The notes beneath the pieces are model-generated. The model made no database searches and was not told where the DNA came from. It saw nothing but the letters and a program-made list of their open reading frames with translations. A stretch of DNA of 64,000 nt from Pseudomonas sp. p1(2021b) (GTDB taxonomy: Bacteria > Pseudomonadota > Gammaproteobacteria > Pseudomonadales > Pseudomonadaceae): the NCBI RefSeq assembly GCF_020151015.1, contig NZ_CP083746.1, forward strand, positions 3,067,001 to 3,131,000, read 5' to 3'. This document shows positions 50,882 through 59,318 of this stretch, in pieces (within the stretch, counting starts at the first letter, position 1; every line of letters starts with the position of its first letter). Position numbers and translations under genes: made by a program.

Positions 50882-52639
50882 TCAATGCGTAGCGCCCTCG
50901 GTCACTATGTCAGGCTGTTCGATGGGTACCTGGCACGCCAAGTGGTTCGCCGCGATGTAGCCGAAGGTCATGGCCGGGCCGATGGTCGAGCCTGGGCCCG
51001 GGTAGGTCTTGCCCATCAGTGCCGCACTGGTGTTGCCGATAGCGTACAGGCCCTCGATCACCGAGCCGTCAGGGCGCAGCACGCGAGCATCGGCATCGGT
51101 GCACAGCCCCCCCTTGGTGCCCAGCTCACCGGCGTCGATACGCAGCGCATAGTAAGGCGCCCGCTCCAGCGGCCCCAGGCAAGGGTTGGGCTGGCAGTTG
51201 CTGTCGCCGTAGTAACGGTCGAACAGGCTCGCGCCCTTGCCGAAGTCCTCGTCGACACCTTGGGCGGCCTGCTGGTTGAGGCGGCTTACGCTCTGCTCCA
51301 ACCCCGCTGCATCCACCCCGATCTTGTCCGCCAATGCCGCCAGGCTGTCGGCGCGGTAGATCACGTTGTCCAGCCAGCCCTCGGGGATCTTGCTGTCCGG
51401 CTGTACCGAGCCAGGCAACAGCACACCACAGGGGTAGCGCTTGCGGTATTCGGCATCGAAGATCAGCCAGGCCGGCACATTGGTGCCGGCGCGCTGCTGG
51501 TCGGCGTACATCGCGTAGATGATGTCCGGATAGGGCGCGGCCTCGTTGACGAACCGCCGGCCGTTGCCGTTGACCATAATGCAGCGGGGGAATGCCCGCT
51601 CGACGAACAACGCGCGCTGCTTCTCCTCGCCCGGCACATGCACGGTGGGTGCGCCCCAGGTATGGCTCATCAACGCCACCCCGGCGCCTTGCTCCAGGCC
51701 CGCGCGGATCCCGTCGCCATGGTTGATCGGCGGTGCCGCAGTCCATTCGGCACGGGTCGGGCTGGGCAGGTACTGCTCACGCATCAGCTGGTTGGCCTCG
51801 AAGCCACCACACCCCAGGATGACGCCGAATGCAGCGCGCACATTCAGCGGCCTGCCCTCGCGTTCGACCCGCACGCCGCTGACCTTGCCGTCATGGCTGT
51901 GCAAGGCGCGCATCGGCGTCTGCAACCACAACTCGATACCCCGCGCCAGCATCGCCGCACGCAGGCTGGCGACCAGCGCGTTGCCCAGGGTCAGGCGTCG
52001 ATCCCGGGGCGTGCGCCGGCGCCAACGCAGGTCGGCCATGTAGCCAAGGCCCAGGCGCGCGGTGAGCCAGAGCCAGCCGGGTTCCTTGGCCAGGATGGTA
52101 TGGGCCTCCACCTGGGTCATGGCAATGCGCCCGGCGATCAACGTCGCGGGCGACGGCGCACGCAGGCGTTGGAATTCCTCGCCCAGGCGCGCCGCATCGA
52201 AGCTGGCCGGCTCCATGGTGCGATAGCCAGGCTTGCCACCCTCGAGCTCGGGGTAGTAGTCAGGGTAACGCGGCACTGCACGGAAGTAGGTCTGGGCCTG
52301 GGCGGCCAGGTAGCCAACCATCCTCGGCCCCTGCTCCAGGTAGGCCTCCATGCGCGCGGGGTCGTAGTCCTCACCTACAGTCGCACGCAAGTAGGCTTGG
52401 GCTTCTGCCCGTGAGTCGCTGCCGCCGAGCCCTTCGATCTGGTCGTTGCACGGGATCCAGATACCTCCGCCGGAGATCGCCGTGGTGCCCCCGTATTCAG
52501 CCGCCTTTTCCACCATCAGTACCGACAGGCCCTGGTCATGGGCCCGCAGCGCCGCGGTCATGGCTCCGGCCCCAGAGCCGACCACGACCACGTCGTACAC
52601 GGCATCCCAATGCACGGCATGGGTGTTGTCATTGTTCAT
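50882..52639 (-). CDS. 3-ketosteroid-Δ1-dehydrogenase-like flavoprotein
   Basis: A 585-codon FAD enzyme of the KstD/fumarate reductase family, expected to put a 1,2 double bond into a 3-ketosteroid (or similar ring ketone). FAD motif VYDVVVVGSGAGAMTAALRAHDQG is at residues ~15–38; KAAEYGGTTAISGGGIWIP follows. The C-terminal KTYPGPGSTIGPAMTFGYIAANH has the Tyr-Pro-Gly of KstD active sites. GGGGGAGG precedes ATG 52639. It is divergent from a TetR gene, with ATGTCACA sites between. A 3-oxo-5-alpha-steroid Δ4-dehydrogenase is an alternative. Confidence 0.86.
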   Translation of the reverse strand: MNNDNTHAVHWDAVYDVVVVGSGAGAMTAALRAHDQGLSVLMVEKAAEYGGTTAISGGGIWIPCNDQIEGLGGSDSRAEAQAYLRATVGEDYDPARMEAYLEQGPRMVGYLAAQAQTYFRAVPRYPDYYPELEGGKPGYRTMEPASFDAARLGEEFQRLRAPSPATLIAGRIAMTQVEAHTILAKEPGWLWLTARLGLGYMADLRWRRRTPRDRRLTLGNALVASLRAAMLARGIELWLQTPMRALHSHDGKVSGVRVEREGRPLNVRAAFGVILGCGGFEANQLMREQYLPSPTRAEWTAAPPINHGDGIRAGLEQGAGVALMSHTWGAPTVHVPGEEKQRALFVERAFPRCIMVNGNGRRFVNEAAPYPDIIYAMYADQQRAGTNVPAWLIFDAEYRKRYPCGVLLPGSVQPDSKIPEGWLDNVIYRADSLAALADKIGVDAAGLEQSVSRLNQQAAQGVDEDFGKGASLFDRYYGDSNCQPNPCLGPLERAPYYALRIDAGELGTKGGLCTDADARVLRPDGSVIEGLYAIGNTSAALMGKTYPGPGSTIGPAMTFGYIAANHLACQVPIEQPDIVTEGATH

Positions 52640-52698
52640 CGATGCACCTCCCCCGTTGGCGGCCACAGGGCCGCATGGCATTCCATGGACAACCACTA

Positions 52699-52736
52699 TG
52701 TCACATCATTTATAATTTGAGTCATTGCATGTCACA
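52699..52736. promoter_or_regulatory. Two ATGTCACA sites and a TATAAT in the KstD–TetR gap
   Basis: ATGTCACA occurs at 52699–52706 and 52729–52736, 30 bp apart. The first has an imperfect partner TGAGTCAT at 52718–52725. A TATAAT lies at 52711–52716 between them, so a bound repressor would cover a promoter. Confidence 0.5.
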
Positions 52737-52804
52737 AAAATTTGCAGCCGTGCCATTTGCTGCGACAATCGCGATCGATCGAGAACAGATGAAGGTGTGT
52801 CGCC

Positions 52805-53395
52805 ATGACCCGACAACTGCGCTGGGGTGACGCCAGCCGCATGGACAGCGCCGAGCAAGGGCGCCAGCAGATCCTGGAATGCGCACTGGCTGCGATGATC
52901 GAACTGGGCCCAGACGGCTTCGCCATCGATGACGTGGCCCGCCGCGCGAACATTTCCCGGCGCACGCTGTACCGTTACTTCGCAACCAAGCACGAGCTGG
53001 TCCAGGCAGTGATCAGCAGCGAGAACGCCGCGTTCTTCAGCGCCATGCAGCAGCAATTGAGCGCCTTCGAAGACAACTTCGAGCGCTACCTGGAGGAATG
53101 CCTGTGCTTCGCCGTGCGCTACCGCGACCAGCATCGAGGTGGTTTTCACCAGGGCTACCTGGCCAAGGCGGCCAGCCCCGAGGTATTCGCCTACATCCTC
53201 GAGGACATCGCGCCGCTGTGGCAGCAGGTGCTGGCCGGCCCGTTCGAGGCCTGTGCCGCCGGCCACGGCAGTGCTGCCAGCCTGGCCGACTGCGTTGCCC
53301 TGGTCAGTCGGCTATGCCTGGCCTATTGCCTGGTGCCCGCCGAAGAAGCGCAGATCCGCAACCAAGTGCGCCTGTTGCTCCACCTCGCTGCGTAA
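52805..53395 (+). CDS. TetR-family regulator of the steroid-type module
   Basis: A 196-residue TetR protein. HTH near residues 35–60 (FAIDDVARRANISRRTLYRYFATKHELVQAVI); helical ligand domain after. It is divergent from the KstD-like gene, with ATGTCACA sites between, and the same site stands before the VOC–SDR pair. It is therefore the likely repressor of both units; its ligand may be a steroid-like substrate or CoA ester. Confidence 0.85.
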   Translation: MTRQLRWGDASRMDSAEQGRQQILECALAAMIELGPDGFAIDDVARRANISRRTLYRYFATKHELVQAVISSENAAFFSAMQQQLSAFEDNFERYLEECLCFAVRYRDQHRGGFHQGYLAKAASPEVFAYILEDIAPLWQQVLAGPFEACAAGHGSAASLADCVALVSRLCLAYCLVPAEEAQIRNQVRLLLHLAA

Positions 53396-53399
53396 ACGT

Positions 53400-53573
53400 T
53401 CAGGGCAGCAGGCGCATGGCGCTGGGCACCGGCATGTAGCAGGGCTGGAAGTTGGGCTGGCAGTAATAGGCCACGCTCAATGGCATAGGCAGGGGGCGTG
53501 TCAACGCAGCCACGTAGATGGCAGCGAAGGCACACACGATCAGGGTCAGGCAGCATCTTGTTGTTGTTTTCAT
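53400..53573 (-). CDS. Small membrane or exported protein
   Basis: A 57-codon gene: MKTTTRCCLTLIVCAFAAIYVAALTRPLP, then a proline/tyrosine-rich tail with two Cys (YYCQPNFQPCYMP). GAGGA lies six bases before the ATG. The first ~25 residues are a signal anchor. No family recognised. It ends four bases from the convergent TetR stop. Confidence 0.55.
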   Translation of the reverse strand: MKTTTRCCLTLIVCAFAAIYVAALTRPLPMPLSVAYYCQPNFQPCYMPVPSAMRLLP

Positions 53574-53665
53574 GGCCATTCCTCTACGCAGGAGGGGGAC
53601 GTGTGAAGCCAGACTAGAATTGCCGCGCGCCGCCCGCCTCGTCCAAACGGACGAGGCGGCAACGC

Positions 53666-54592
53666 TCAGCACAATGCCCGGCGGATATCGGCGCAGGCGC
53701 CCTGCAAGGCACGGGCCGCCGCCTCGACGAACGGCGCCATGCTGACGAACCCATGCACCATGCCCTCGCAACGCGCCAGGCGCACCGCAACGCCTGCGGC
53801 CTGCAGGCGCTCGGCGAAGGCCTCGCCTTCATCGCGCAAGGGGTCGTACTCGGCGGTCAGCAAGGTGGTGGGCGGCAGCCCTTGCAGGTATTCATCGCGC
53901 AGGGGCGAAGCCAGGGGGTCATCGCCCTGCCCGGCATGCTCCAGGTACTGCGCCCAGAACCAGCCCATCATGGCCCGGGACAGCAGGTAGCCTTCGGCGA
54001 AGTCGGCATAGGAAGCGCTGTCGCAGGCGGCGTCCGTGACCGGGTAGAACAGGCACTGATGACGGATGGCCGGCCCCTGTCGCTCACGGGCAAGGCGGGC
54101 GACCGCGATAGCCAGGTTGCCCCCGGCGCTGTCACCGGCGAGCGCCACGCGGCTGCCATCCACGCCAAGGTCCTGGGCACGTTCCACCAGCCAGCGCGTC
54201 GCCGCGTAGCAGTCCTCCGGGGCTGCCGGAAAGCGGGCCTCCGGTGCTAGGCGATAGCCCACCGACACCACCACAGCGCTGGTTTCCAGGGCCAGGGTAC
54301 GACACAGGTTGTCGTGGGTGTCCAGGTTGCCGATGACAAAGCCCCCGCCATGGAAAAACACCAGCAGCGGCAAGCCGTCCCGCGCCACCGGCCGATACAG
54401 GCGCGCCGCCAGCATGCCTGCGGCACCTGCGACCTGCAGTTCGCGAACCTCCGCCATGTCGGCCCCCGGCAACGGCGGCATCAGGTTGTCGGCATGCAGG
54501 CGATACTGACGAGCGTCGAGGCTGGCGTAGTCGGGCTCGCCCTGGGCGGTGAAGCCCTGGAGCACGGCGGCAAGCTGGCTATCGAGCGGCAT
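53666..54592 (-). CDS. Alpha/beta hydrolase, HSL family esterase
   Basis: A 308-residue esterase. The oxyanion motif FFHGGGFVIGNLDTHD is near residue 85, the nucleophile Ser in VALAGDSAGGNLAIA, the Asp in TAEYDPLRDEGE and the His in CEGMVHGF. AAGGAGAG precedes ATG 54592; upstream frame is not conserved. Its start lies 14 bp inside the upstream SDR gene, so the two are coupled. It may open an ester or lactone made by the module. Confidence 0.87.
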   Translation of the reverse strand: MPLDSQLAAVLQGFTAQGEPDYASLDARQYRLHADNLMPPLPGADMAEVRELQVAGAAGMLAARLYRPVARDGLPLLVFFHGGGFVIGNLDTHDNLCRTLALETSAVVVSVGYRLAPEARFPAAPEDCYAATRWLVERAQDLGVDGSRVALAGDSAGGNLAIAVARLARERQGPAIRHQCLFYPVTDAACDSASYADFAEGYLLSRAMMGWFWAQYLEHAGQGDDPLASPLRDEYLQGLPPTTLLTAEYDPLRDEGEAFAERLQAAGVAVRLARCEGMVHGFVSMAPFVEAAARALQGACADIRRALC

Positions 54593-55409
54593 GGGTCTCT
54601 CCTTGTACGTCGACCATGGCAAAACGTGGGTTGGTTTCCTCGAGGATGCTGCGCAGGCGCAGTTCCAGGGCGGGCTTGAAATCCTTGTGTGGGAGAATCC
54701 AGAAGCGCTGCTGGGCGATCGCCTCGAACACCAGAGCGGCCAGCTCACGCGGCGCCATGCCGGCACGGATGCTGGAATCGAGCATGGCGCTCAGCGTCGC
54801 TGCCGGGCCCTCGCCTGCCGAATCCGAGGCCATGATGGCGCTGGCCACCGGCCCCGGACACAGCACCGAGACCGACACCGGCACTCCCAGTTGCAGCAGC
54901 TCGTAGTGCAGGGTCTCGGACAACGCCACCACCGCTTGCTTGGTCACGTTGTAGGGGCCGAGCATCGGGCTGCTGATCAGGCCGGCCAGCGAGGCGGTGT
55001 TGATCACATGGGCCGGGCGCTCTTGCGCCAGCAGCAGCGGCACGAAACAGCGCACGCCGTTGATCACCCCGCGCAGGTTGATGTCGAGCATGCGCTGCCA
55101 CTGCGCAGCCTCGATTTCCCAGCTGTAGCCGGTCTGCATCACGCCGGCGTTGTTGAACAACAGGTCGACGCCGCCGAAGCGCGCCACCGCCGCGTCGCGC
55201 AACCGCGCGACCTGTTCGGCATCGCCCACGTCGGTGACGCAGGCCAGCACGTCAGCCCCTTGCCCCTGCAGCGATGCGGCCAAGGCCGCGAGGCTGTGCT
55301 CATCGACATCCGCCAGCACCAGGCGCAGGCCCAACTGCGCCGCATGCTCGGCCAGGCCCCGGCCGATACCGCTGGCCGCGCCGGTGATCACTGCTACCTG
55401 TCCCGCCAT
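54579..55409 (-). CDS. SDR-family oxidoreductase
   Basis: A 276-residue short-chain dehydrogenase. Motifs are AVITGAASGIGRGLAEHAAQ, LFNNAGVM, the Ser in INTASLAGLISS and YxxxK in GPYNVTKQAVVALSE. CAGGAG lies before ATG 55409. It is divergent from the KshA-like gene, 187 bp apart, with a 22-bp palindrome between. It overlaps the esterase gene downstream. Confidence 0.87.
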   Translation of the reverse strand: MAGQVAVITGAASGIGRGLAEHAAQLGLRLVLADVDEHSLAALAASLQGQGADVLACVTDVGDAEQVARLRDAAVARFGGVDLLFNNAGVMQTGYSWEIEAAQWQRMLDINLRGVINGVRCFVPLLLAQERPAHVINTASLAGLISSPMLGPYNVTKQAVVALSETLHYELLQLGVPVSVSVLCPGPVASAIMASDSAGEGPAATLSAMLDSSIRAGMAPRELAALVFEAIAQQRFWILPHKDFKPALELRLRSILEETNPRFAMVDVQGETHAAR

Positions 55410-55465
55410 CTTGTTCTCCTGCCCGTGGCTGATGGCTGCCAGTAGATCGGCCCGGCCGACGCCAG

Positions 55466-55487
55466 CCATCGTCCGTTCAGACGATGA
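55466..55487. promoter_or_regulatory. 22-bp palindrome before the KshA-like gene (site 1)
   Basis: Arms CATCGTC (55467–55473) and GACGATG (55480–55486). It lies 57 bp upstream of the SDR start and 110 bp before the oxygenase start. It matches 19 of 22 bases of the perfect palindrome after the luxR gene (57921–57942). It is the probable LuxR-family binding site. Confidence 0.6.
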
Positions 55488-55596
55488 CCGCTACGCCATG
55501 GGCGGCAGAATCGACTTGCTACAGCCAGACATGTCGCCAGTCACCGCAATGGCGCGAAACAGTCGGCGGCCCCTACACAGCATGGAGAACAACAAC

Positions 55597-56640
55597 ATGA
55601 GCACGCTGCACCGTATCGAAGCCAAACTGCTGGAGGACCGCTACGCGCGCGGTTGGCACTGCCTGGGCCTGGCCGCCCAATACCGCGATGGCAAGGCCCA
55701 TCGCCTGGACGTGTTCGGTACCCGCCTGGTGGCCTTCCAGGGCGAAGACGGCCAGCTGAACATCCTCGACGGCTACTGCCCGCACATGGGCGCCGACCTG
55801 AGCACCGGCTGCATCGAAGGCAACGCCATCCGCTGCCCCTTCCACAGCTGGCGCTGGAACGCCGAGGGCGTGTGCGACGACATTCCCTACGCCAAGCGCA
55901 TCCCGCCACGGGCCAAGATCAAGCGCTGGCCGATCATGGAACAGAACCACCTGTTGTTCGTCTGGAACGACCCGCAAGGCAACCCGCCGATCGCCGAACA
56001 GGCCATCCCGCGCATCGATGCCTGCTACGACGAAGCCTGGGCGCACTGGGAAATCGCCGAGCTGAAGATCGACACCAACTGCCGCGAGCTGATCGACAAC
56101 GTCGCCGACATGGCGCACTTCGGCACCGTGCATGGCGCGCCGGTCGATGAGTTCAGCAACGTCTTCGAGGGCCACACTGCATCCCAGGTCATGCGCGCGC
56201 GCAGCGAGCGCCTGTCTGGCGACAGCGAGCTGAACACCGTGGCCACCTACTATGGCCCGGCTTACCAGATCACCGAAATGACCGGCGCCATGGGCGGCCA
56301 GCCGATCCATTCGATCCTGCTCAATTGCCACGTGCCGATCGACCTGAACAGCTTCACCCTGCGCTATGGCGTGCTGGTGAAGAAGATCCCGGGGCTGAGT
56401 GAGGAAGAGAACCAAGCCATCGCCAAGGCTTATGTGCAACAGGCCCAGGCGGCGTTCTACGAGGACGTGGCCATCTGGCACACCAAGACCCGCGTCGACA
56501 ACCCGCTGCTGTGCGACGGCGACGGCCCGGTGTACCAGCTGCGCCGCTGGTACGAGCAGTTCTATACCGATGTCGAACTGCTGGCCGCGGACACCCGTGA
56601 CAGCAAGCAGTTCGTGGTACGCAGCGGCGAGCGCGCCTGA
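55597..56640 (+). CDS. KshA-like Rieske oxygenase (3-ketosteroid 9-alpha-hydroxylase type)
   Basis: A 347-residue oxygenase subunit. The Rieske cluster ligands are in DGYCPHMGADL and IRCPFHSWRW. The mononuclear iron site is in NVADMAHFGTVHG (two His), with an Asp further on. Close relatives are KshA proteins (ARGWHCLGLA, YCPHMGA.L, IPPRAKIKRWPI, LFVWNDPQG.P). KshA hydroxylates C9 of ring B; with KstD it opens the steroid nucleus. No KshB reductase gene is here, so an unlinked one must serve. ATG 55597 with GGAG is preferred over 55582. Confidence 0.87.
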   Translation: MSTLHRIEAKLLEDRYARGWHCLGLAAQYRDGKAHRLDVFGTRLVAFQGEDGQLNILDGYCPHMGADLSTGCIEGNAIRCPFHSWRWNAEGVCDDIPYAKRIPPRAKIKRWPIMEQNHLLFVWNDPQGNPPIAEQAIPRIDACYDEAWAHWEIAELKIDTNCRELIDNVADMAHFGTVHGAPVDEFSNVFEGHTASQVMRARSERLSGDSELNTVATYYGPAYQITEMTGAMGGQPIHSILLNCHVPIDLNSFTLRYGVLVKKIPGLSEEENQAIAKAYVQQAQAAFYEDVAIWHTKTRVDNPLLCDGDGPVYQLRRWYEQFYTDVELLAADTRDSKQFVVRSGERA

Positions 56641-56779
56641 CAGCGACACCCCTGGCACCGCCCGGCACGGTCGATTCCGACCGTTGGCCGGGCCTTGCAA
56701 CATGACATTGCGCGCGGACAAGGGCGCCGTTTATGCTCGCCGACGCCAATGCTAATAACAAGAAAATCGGTACCCACCC

Positions 56780-57907
56780 ATGCAGAGTCTCACGCTCGAA
56801 GACTTCAGCGAGCTGGTCGGCCAGCTCTACCAGGGCCCCTTGGAGAACATCCCCTGGGTGACCTTCCTCACGCAGCTCAACAGCCTTCTGCACAGCAAGC
56901 ACGTGACGTTCATCCTGCGCCCGCCCAGCAGCCAGGTCGATGGCCTGATGGTCAGCACCAACGGCACGTCCACGGAAGCCACCACCTCCTACAACAAGCA
57001 TTTCTATGCCCTGGACCCGTTCGTCGGCCTGCCCAACCGCGAAGTGGTCGCCCTGGCCGACTACCTGCCGGATGCCGAGCTCAAGCAGTCGGAGTTCTTC
57101 CGCAACTTCCTGGAGCCGGTGGACGTGTTCCATATCCTGGGCGTGGACATCAATACCAGCGACGGCGCCCAATGTCGCCTGCGCATCAGCCGCGGACGCG
57201 ACGACCCAGCCTTCGTCGACACCGAGAAGCATTTGCTGGCGCGTTTCATCCCGCACCTGGAACGTTCGGTCAAGGTGCACATGCAGCTCAACCGCATCGA
57301 GACCGAACGCAACCTGTATGCCGGTGCCGTCGACCAGATGGCCGTGGGCACCATCATCCTCGACGAGACCGGCAAGGTCCTGCAGACCAACCAGGTGGCC
57401 GAACGGCTGCTGCAGGAGAAGGACGGGATCAAACAGGTCAATGACGGCCTGCAGGTCGGCAGCGCTCGCGACACCCAGGAGTTTCGCCGCCTGGTGCGCC
57501 AGGCCATGCTCTCCCAGAAAGGCAACCAGGCCTCGGTGGTCGAGGCCATGCGCGTCAAGCGCCCGTCCGGGCGCGCAGACCTCGGCATCATCGTGCGGTC
57601 GGTGCCCCTGGCCGCATGGAGCGAAGGCAAGCAGTGCCCGACGGTGGTGATCTTCATCAGCGACCCGGAGCAGCAATCCTCGGCGCCCCAGGAAATCGTC
57701 CGCGCGCTGTTCGACTTCACCCCTGCCGAAACCCAGCTGGCCATGCTGTTGGCCAACGGCCTGACCCTGGACGAAGCCTCCGAGGAGCTGGGCATCAGTC
57801 GCAACACCTCGCGGGCGCACCTGCGCTCGACCTTCTCCAAGACCGGCGTCACCCGCCAGACCATGCTCGTGCGCTTGATCCTGCGCAGCGTCGCCACCCT
57901 CGGCTGA
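56780..57907 (+). CDS. LuxR-type regulator (TeiR/TesR-like)
   Basis: A 375-residue regulator. A C-terminal LuxR HTH (~305–368; FDFTPAETQLAMLLANGLTLDEASEELGISRNTSRAHLRSTFSKTGV) follows an N-terminal sensory half and a PAS-like segment (~185–285; AVGTIILDETGKVLQTNQVAERLL). There is no receiver domain. The plan and length resemble TeiR of Comamonas testosteroni, a regulator of steroid catabolism. It lies 139 bp after the KshA-like gene, and matching palindromes before that gene and after luxR suggest where it binds. Confidence 0.83.
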   Translation: MQSLTLEDFSELVGQLYQGPLENIPWVTFLTQLNSLLHSKHVTFILRPPSSQVDGLMVSTNGTSTEATTSYNKHFYALDPFVGLPNREVVALADYLPDAELKQSEFFRNFLEPVDVFHILGVDINTSDGAQCRLRISRGRDDPAFVDTEKHLLARFIPHLERSVKVHMQLNRIETERNLYAGAVDQMAVGTIILDETGKVLQTNQVAERLLQEKDGIKQVNDGLQVGSARDTQEFRRLVRQAMLSQKGNQASVVEAMRVKRPSGRADLGIIVRSVPLAAWSEGKQCPTVVIFISDPEQQSSAPQEIVRALFDFTPAETQLAMLLANGLTLDEASEELGISRNTSRAHLRSTFSKTGVTRQTMLVRLILRSVATLG

Positions 57908-57920
57908 CGCTGTGTGGCCG

Positions 57921-57942
57921 CCATCGTCCGCTCGGACGATGG
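57921..57942. promoter_or_regulatory. 22-bp palindrome after the luxR gene (site 2)
   Basis: CCATCGTCCG (57921–57930) and CGGACGATGG (57933–57942) are perfect arms around CT. No T-run follows, so a terminator is unlikely. It lies 59 bp before the nudE-like start and 14 bp after the luxR stop, and may be a second binding site of the LuxR protein. Confidence 0.55.
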
Positions 57943-58001
57943 CAGGCGCCGGCAGGCGGCGCACAGTAGCGCTGACGCCTACCGTTTGCCGAGGCCCCGC
58001 C

Positions 58002-58553
58002 ATGCGCCAGAGCCCTACCATTCTCAAGACCGAACTGCTGGCTGAAAGCAGCCATTTCCAGATCGAAGCCCTGCACCTGCAGTTCAGCAATGGCCAGCGC
58101 CGGGTGTACGAGCGCTTGCGCGGCACCGGCTACCGCTCGGTGCTGTTGGTGGTCATGCCTGACCCTGCGCATGTGCTGATGGTTCGTGAATACGCCGTGG
58201 GTGTGGAAGGAACCATCCTCGGCCTGCCCAAGGGCGGAGCCGACACGGGGGAAAGCTACCTGGAGGCGGCGCAGCGGGAATTGGGGGAAGAAGTGGGCCT
58301 GCATGCCACCCGCCTGACCGAGCTGGGTGAGCTGACCTTGGCGCCTGGGCATCTGTGCCACCGCTGCCGGGTGGTGCTGGCCGAGCAGCTCAGCCCCTGC
58401 AACAGTGATGGGGGTGACGAACCTGAGCCCTTGGAATGCGTGACAGTGCCCTTGGCCGAGGTCCCTGCCTTGGTGGCTCGTGGCGAACTGCATGAAGCCC
58501 GGGCCATCGCCGCGCTGTTCATGGCCATGGGTGCGCTGGCGCAACGTACCTGA
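58002..58553 (+). CDS. nudE: ADP-compounds hydrolase NudE (Nudix)
   Basis: A 183-residue Nudix enzyme. The full Nudix box GGADTGESYLEAAQRELGEEVGL is near residues 76–98. Its length and the opening (PTILKTELLAESSHFQIEALHLQFSNG) fit NudE, which hydrolyses ADP-ribose, NADH and Ap3A-type compounds. GAGGCCCC precedes ATG 58002. It is a housekeeping gene downstream of the steroid-type module. Confidence 0.87.
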   Translation: MRQSPTILKTELLAESSHFQIEALHLQFSNGQRRVYERLRGTGYRSVLLVVMPDPAHVLMVREYAVGVEGTILGLPKGGADTGESYLEAAQRELGEEVGLHATRLTELGELTLAPGHLCHRCRVVLAEQLSPCNSDGGDEPEPLECVTVPLAEVPALVARGELHEARAIAALFMAMGALAQRT

Positions 58554-58606
58554 TTTCAGCCTACAGGGGGCAGCGCTAATCAATCCGGCCCAGGCGCGGC
58601 GCAGCT

Positions 58607-58652
58607 TCTGTAGGAGCGGCCTTGCGCCGCGAAAGGGCTGCACAGCAGCCCC
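58607..58652. repeat. Single REP element
   Basis: CTGTAGGAGCGGCCTTGCGC and its following CGCGAAAGGGCTGCACAGCAGCCCC match the core of the 2193–2310 pair. It lies between nudE and the convergent nfuA. Confidence 0.75.
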
Positions 58653-58675
58653 AGGCTGTTGACCTGCGAACAGGA

Positions 58676-59269
<594 letters not shown>

Positions 59270-59318
59270 TCACAGACTTGCGGCCAAGTGTACGCCAACC
59301 TGGCCTTCGAACAAAGTC

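Noticed and set aside
57921..57942. Rho-independent terminator after luxR
   Set aside because: The stem is perfect but only two bases form the loop and no T-run follows; its match to the palindrome in the SDR–KshA gap fits a binding site better.
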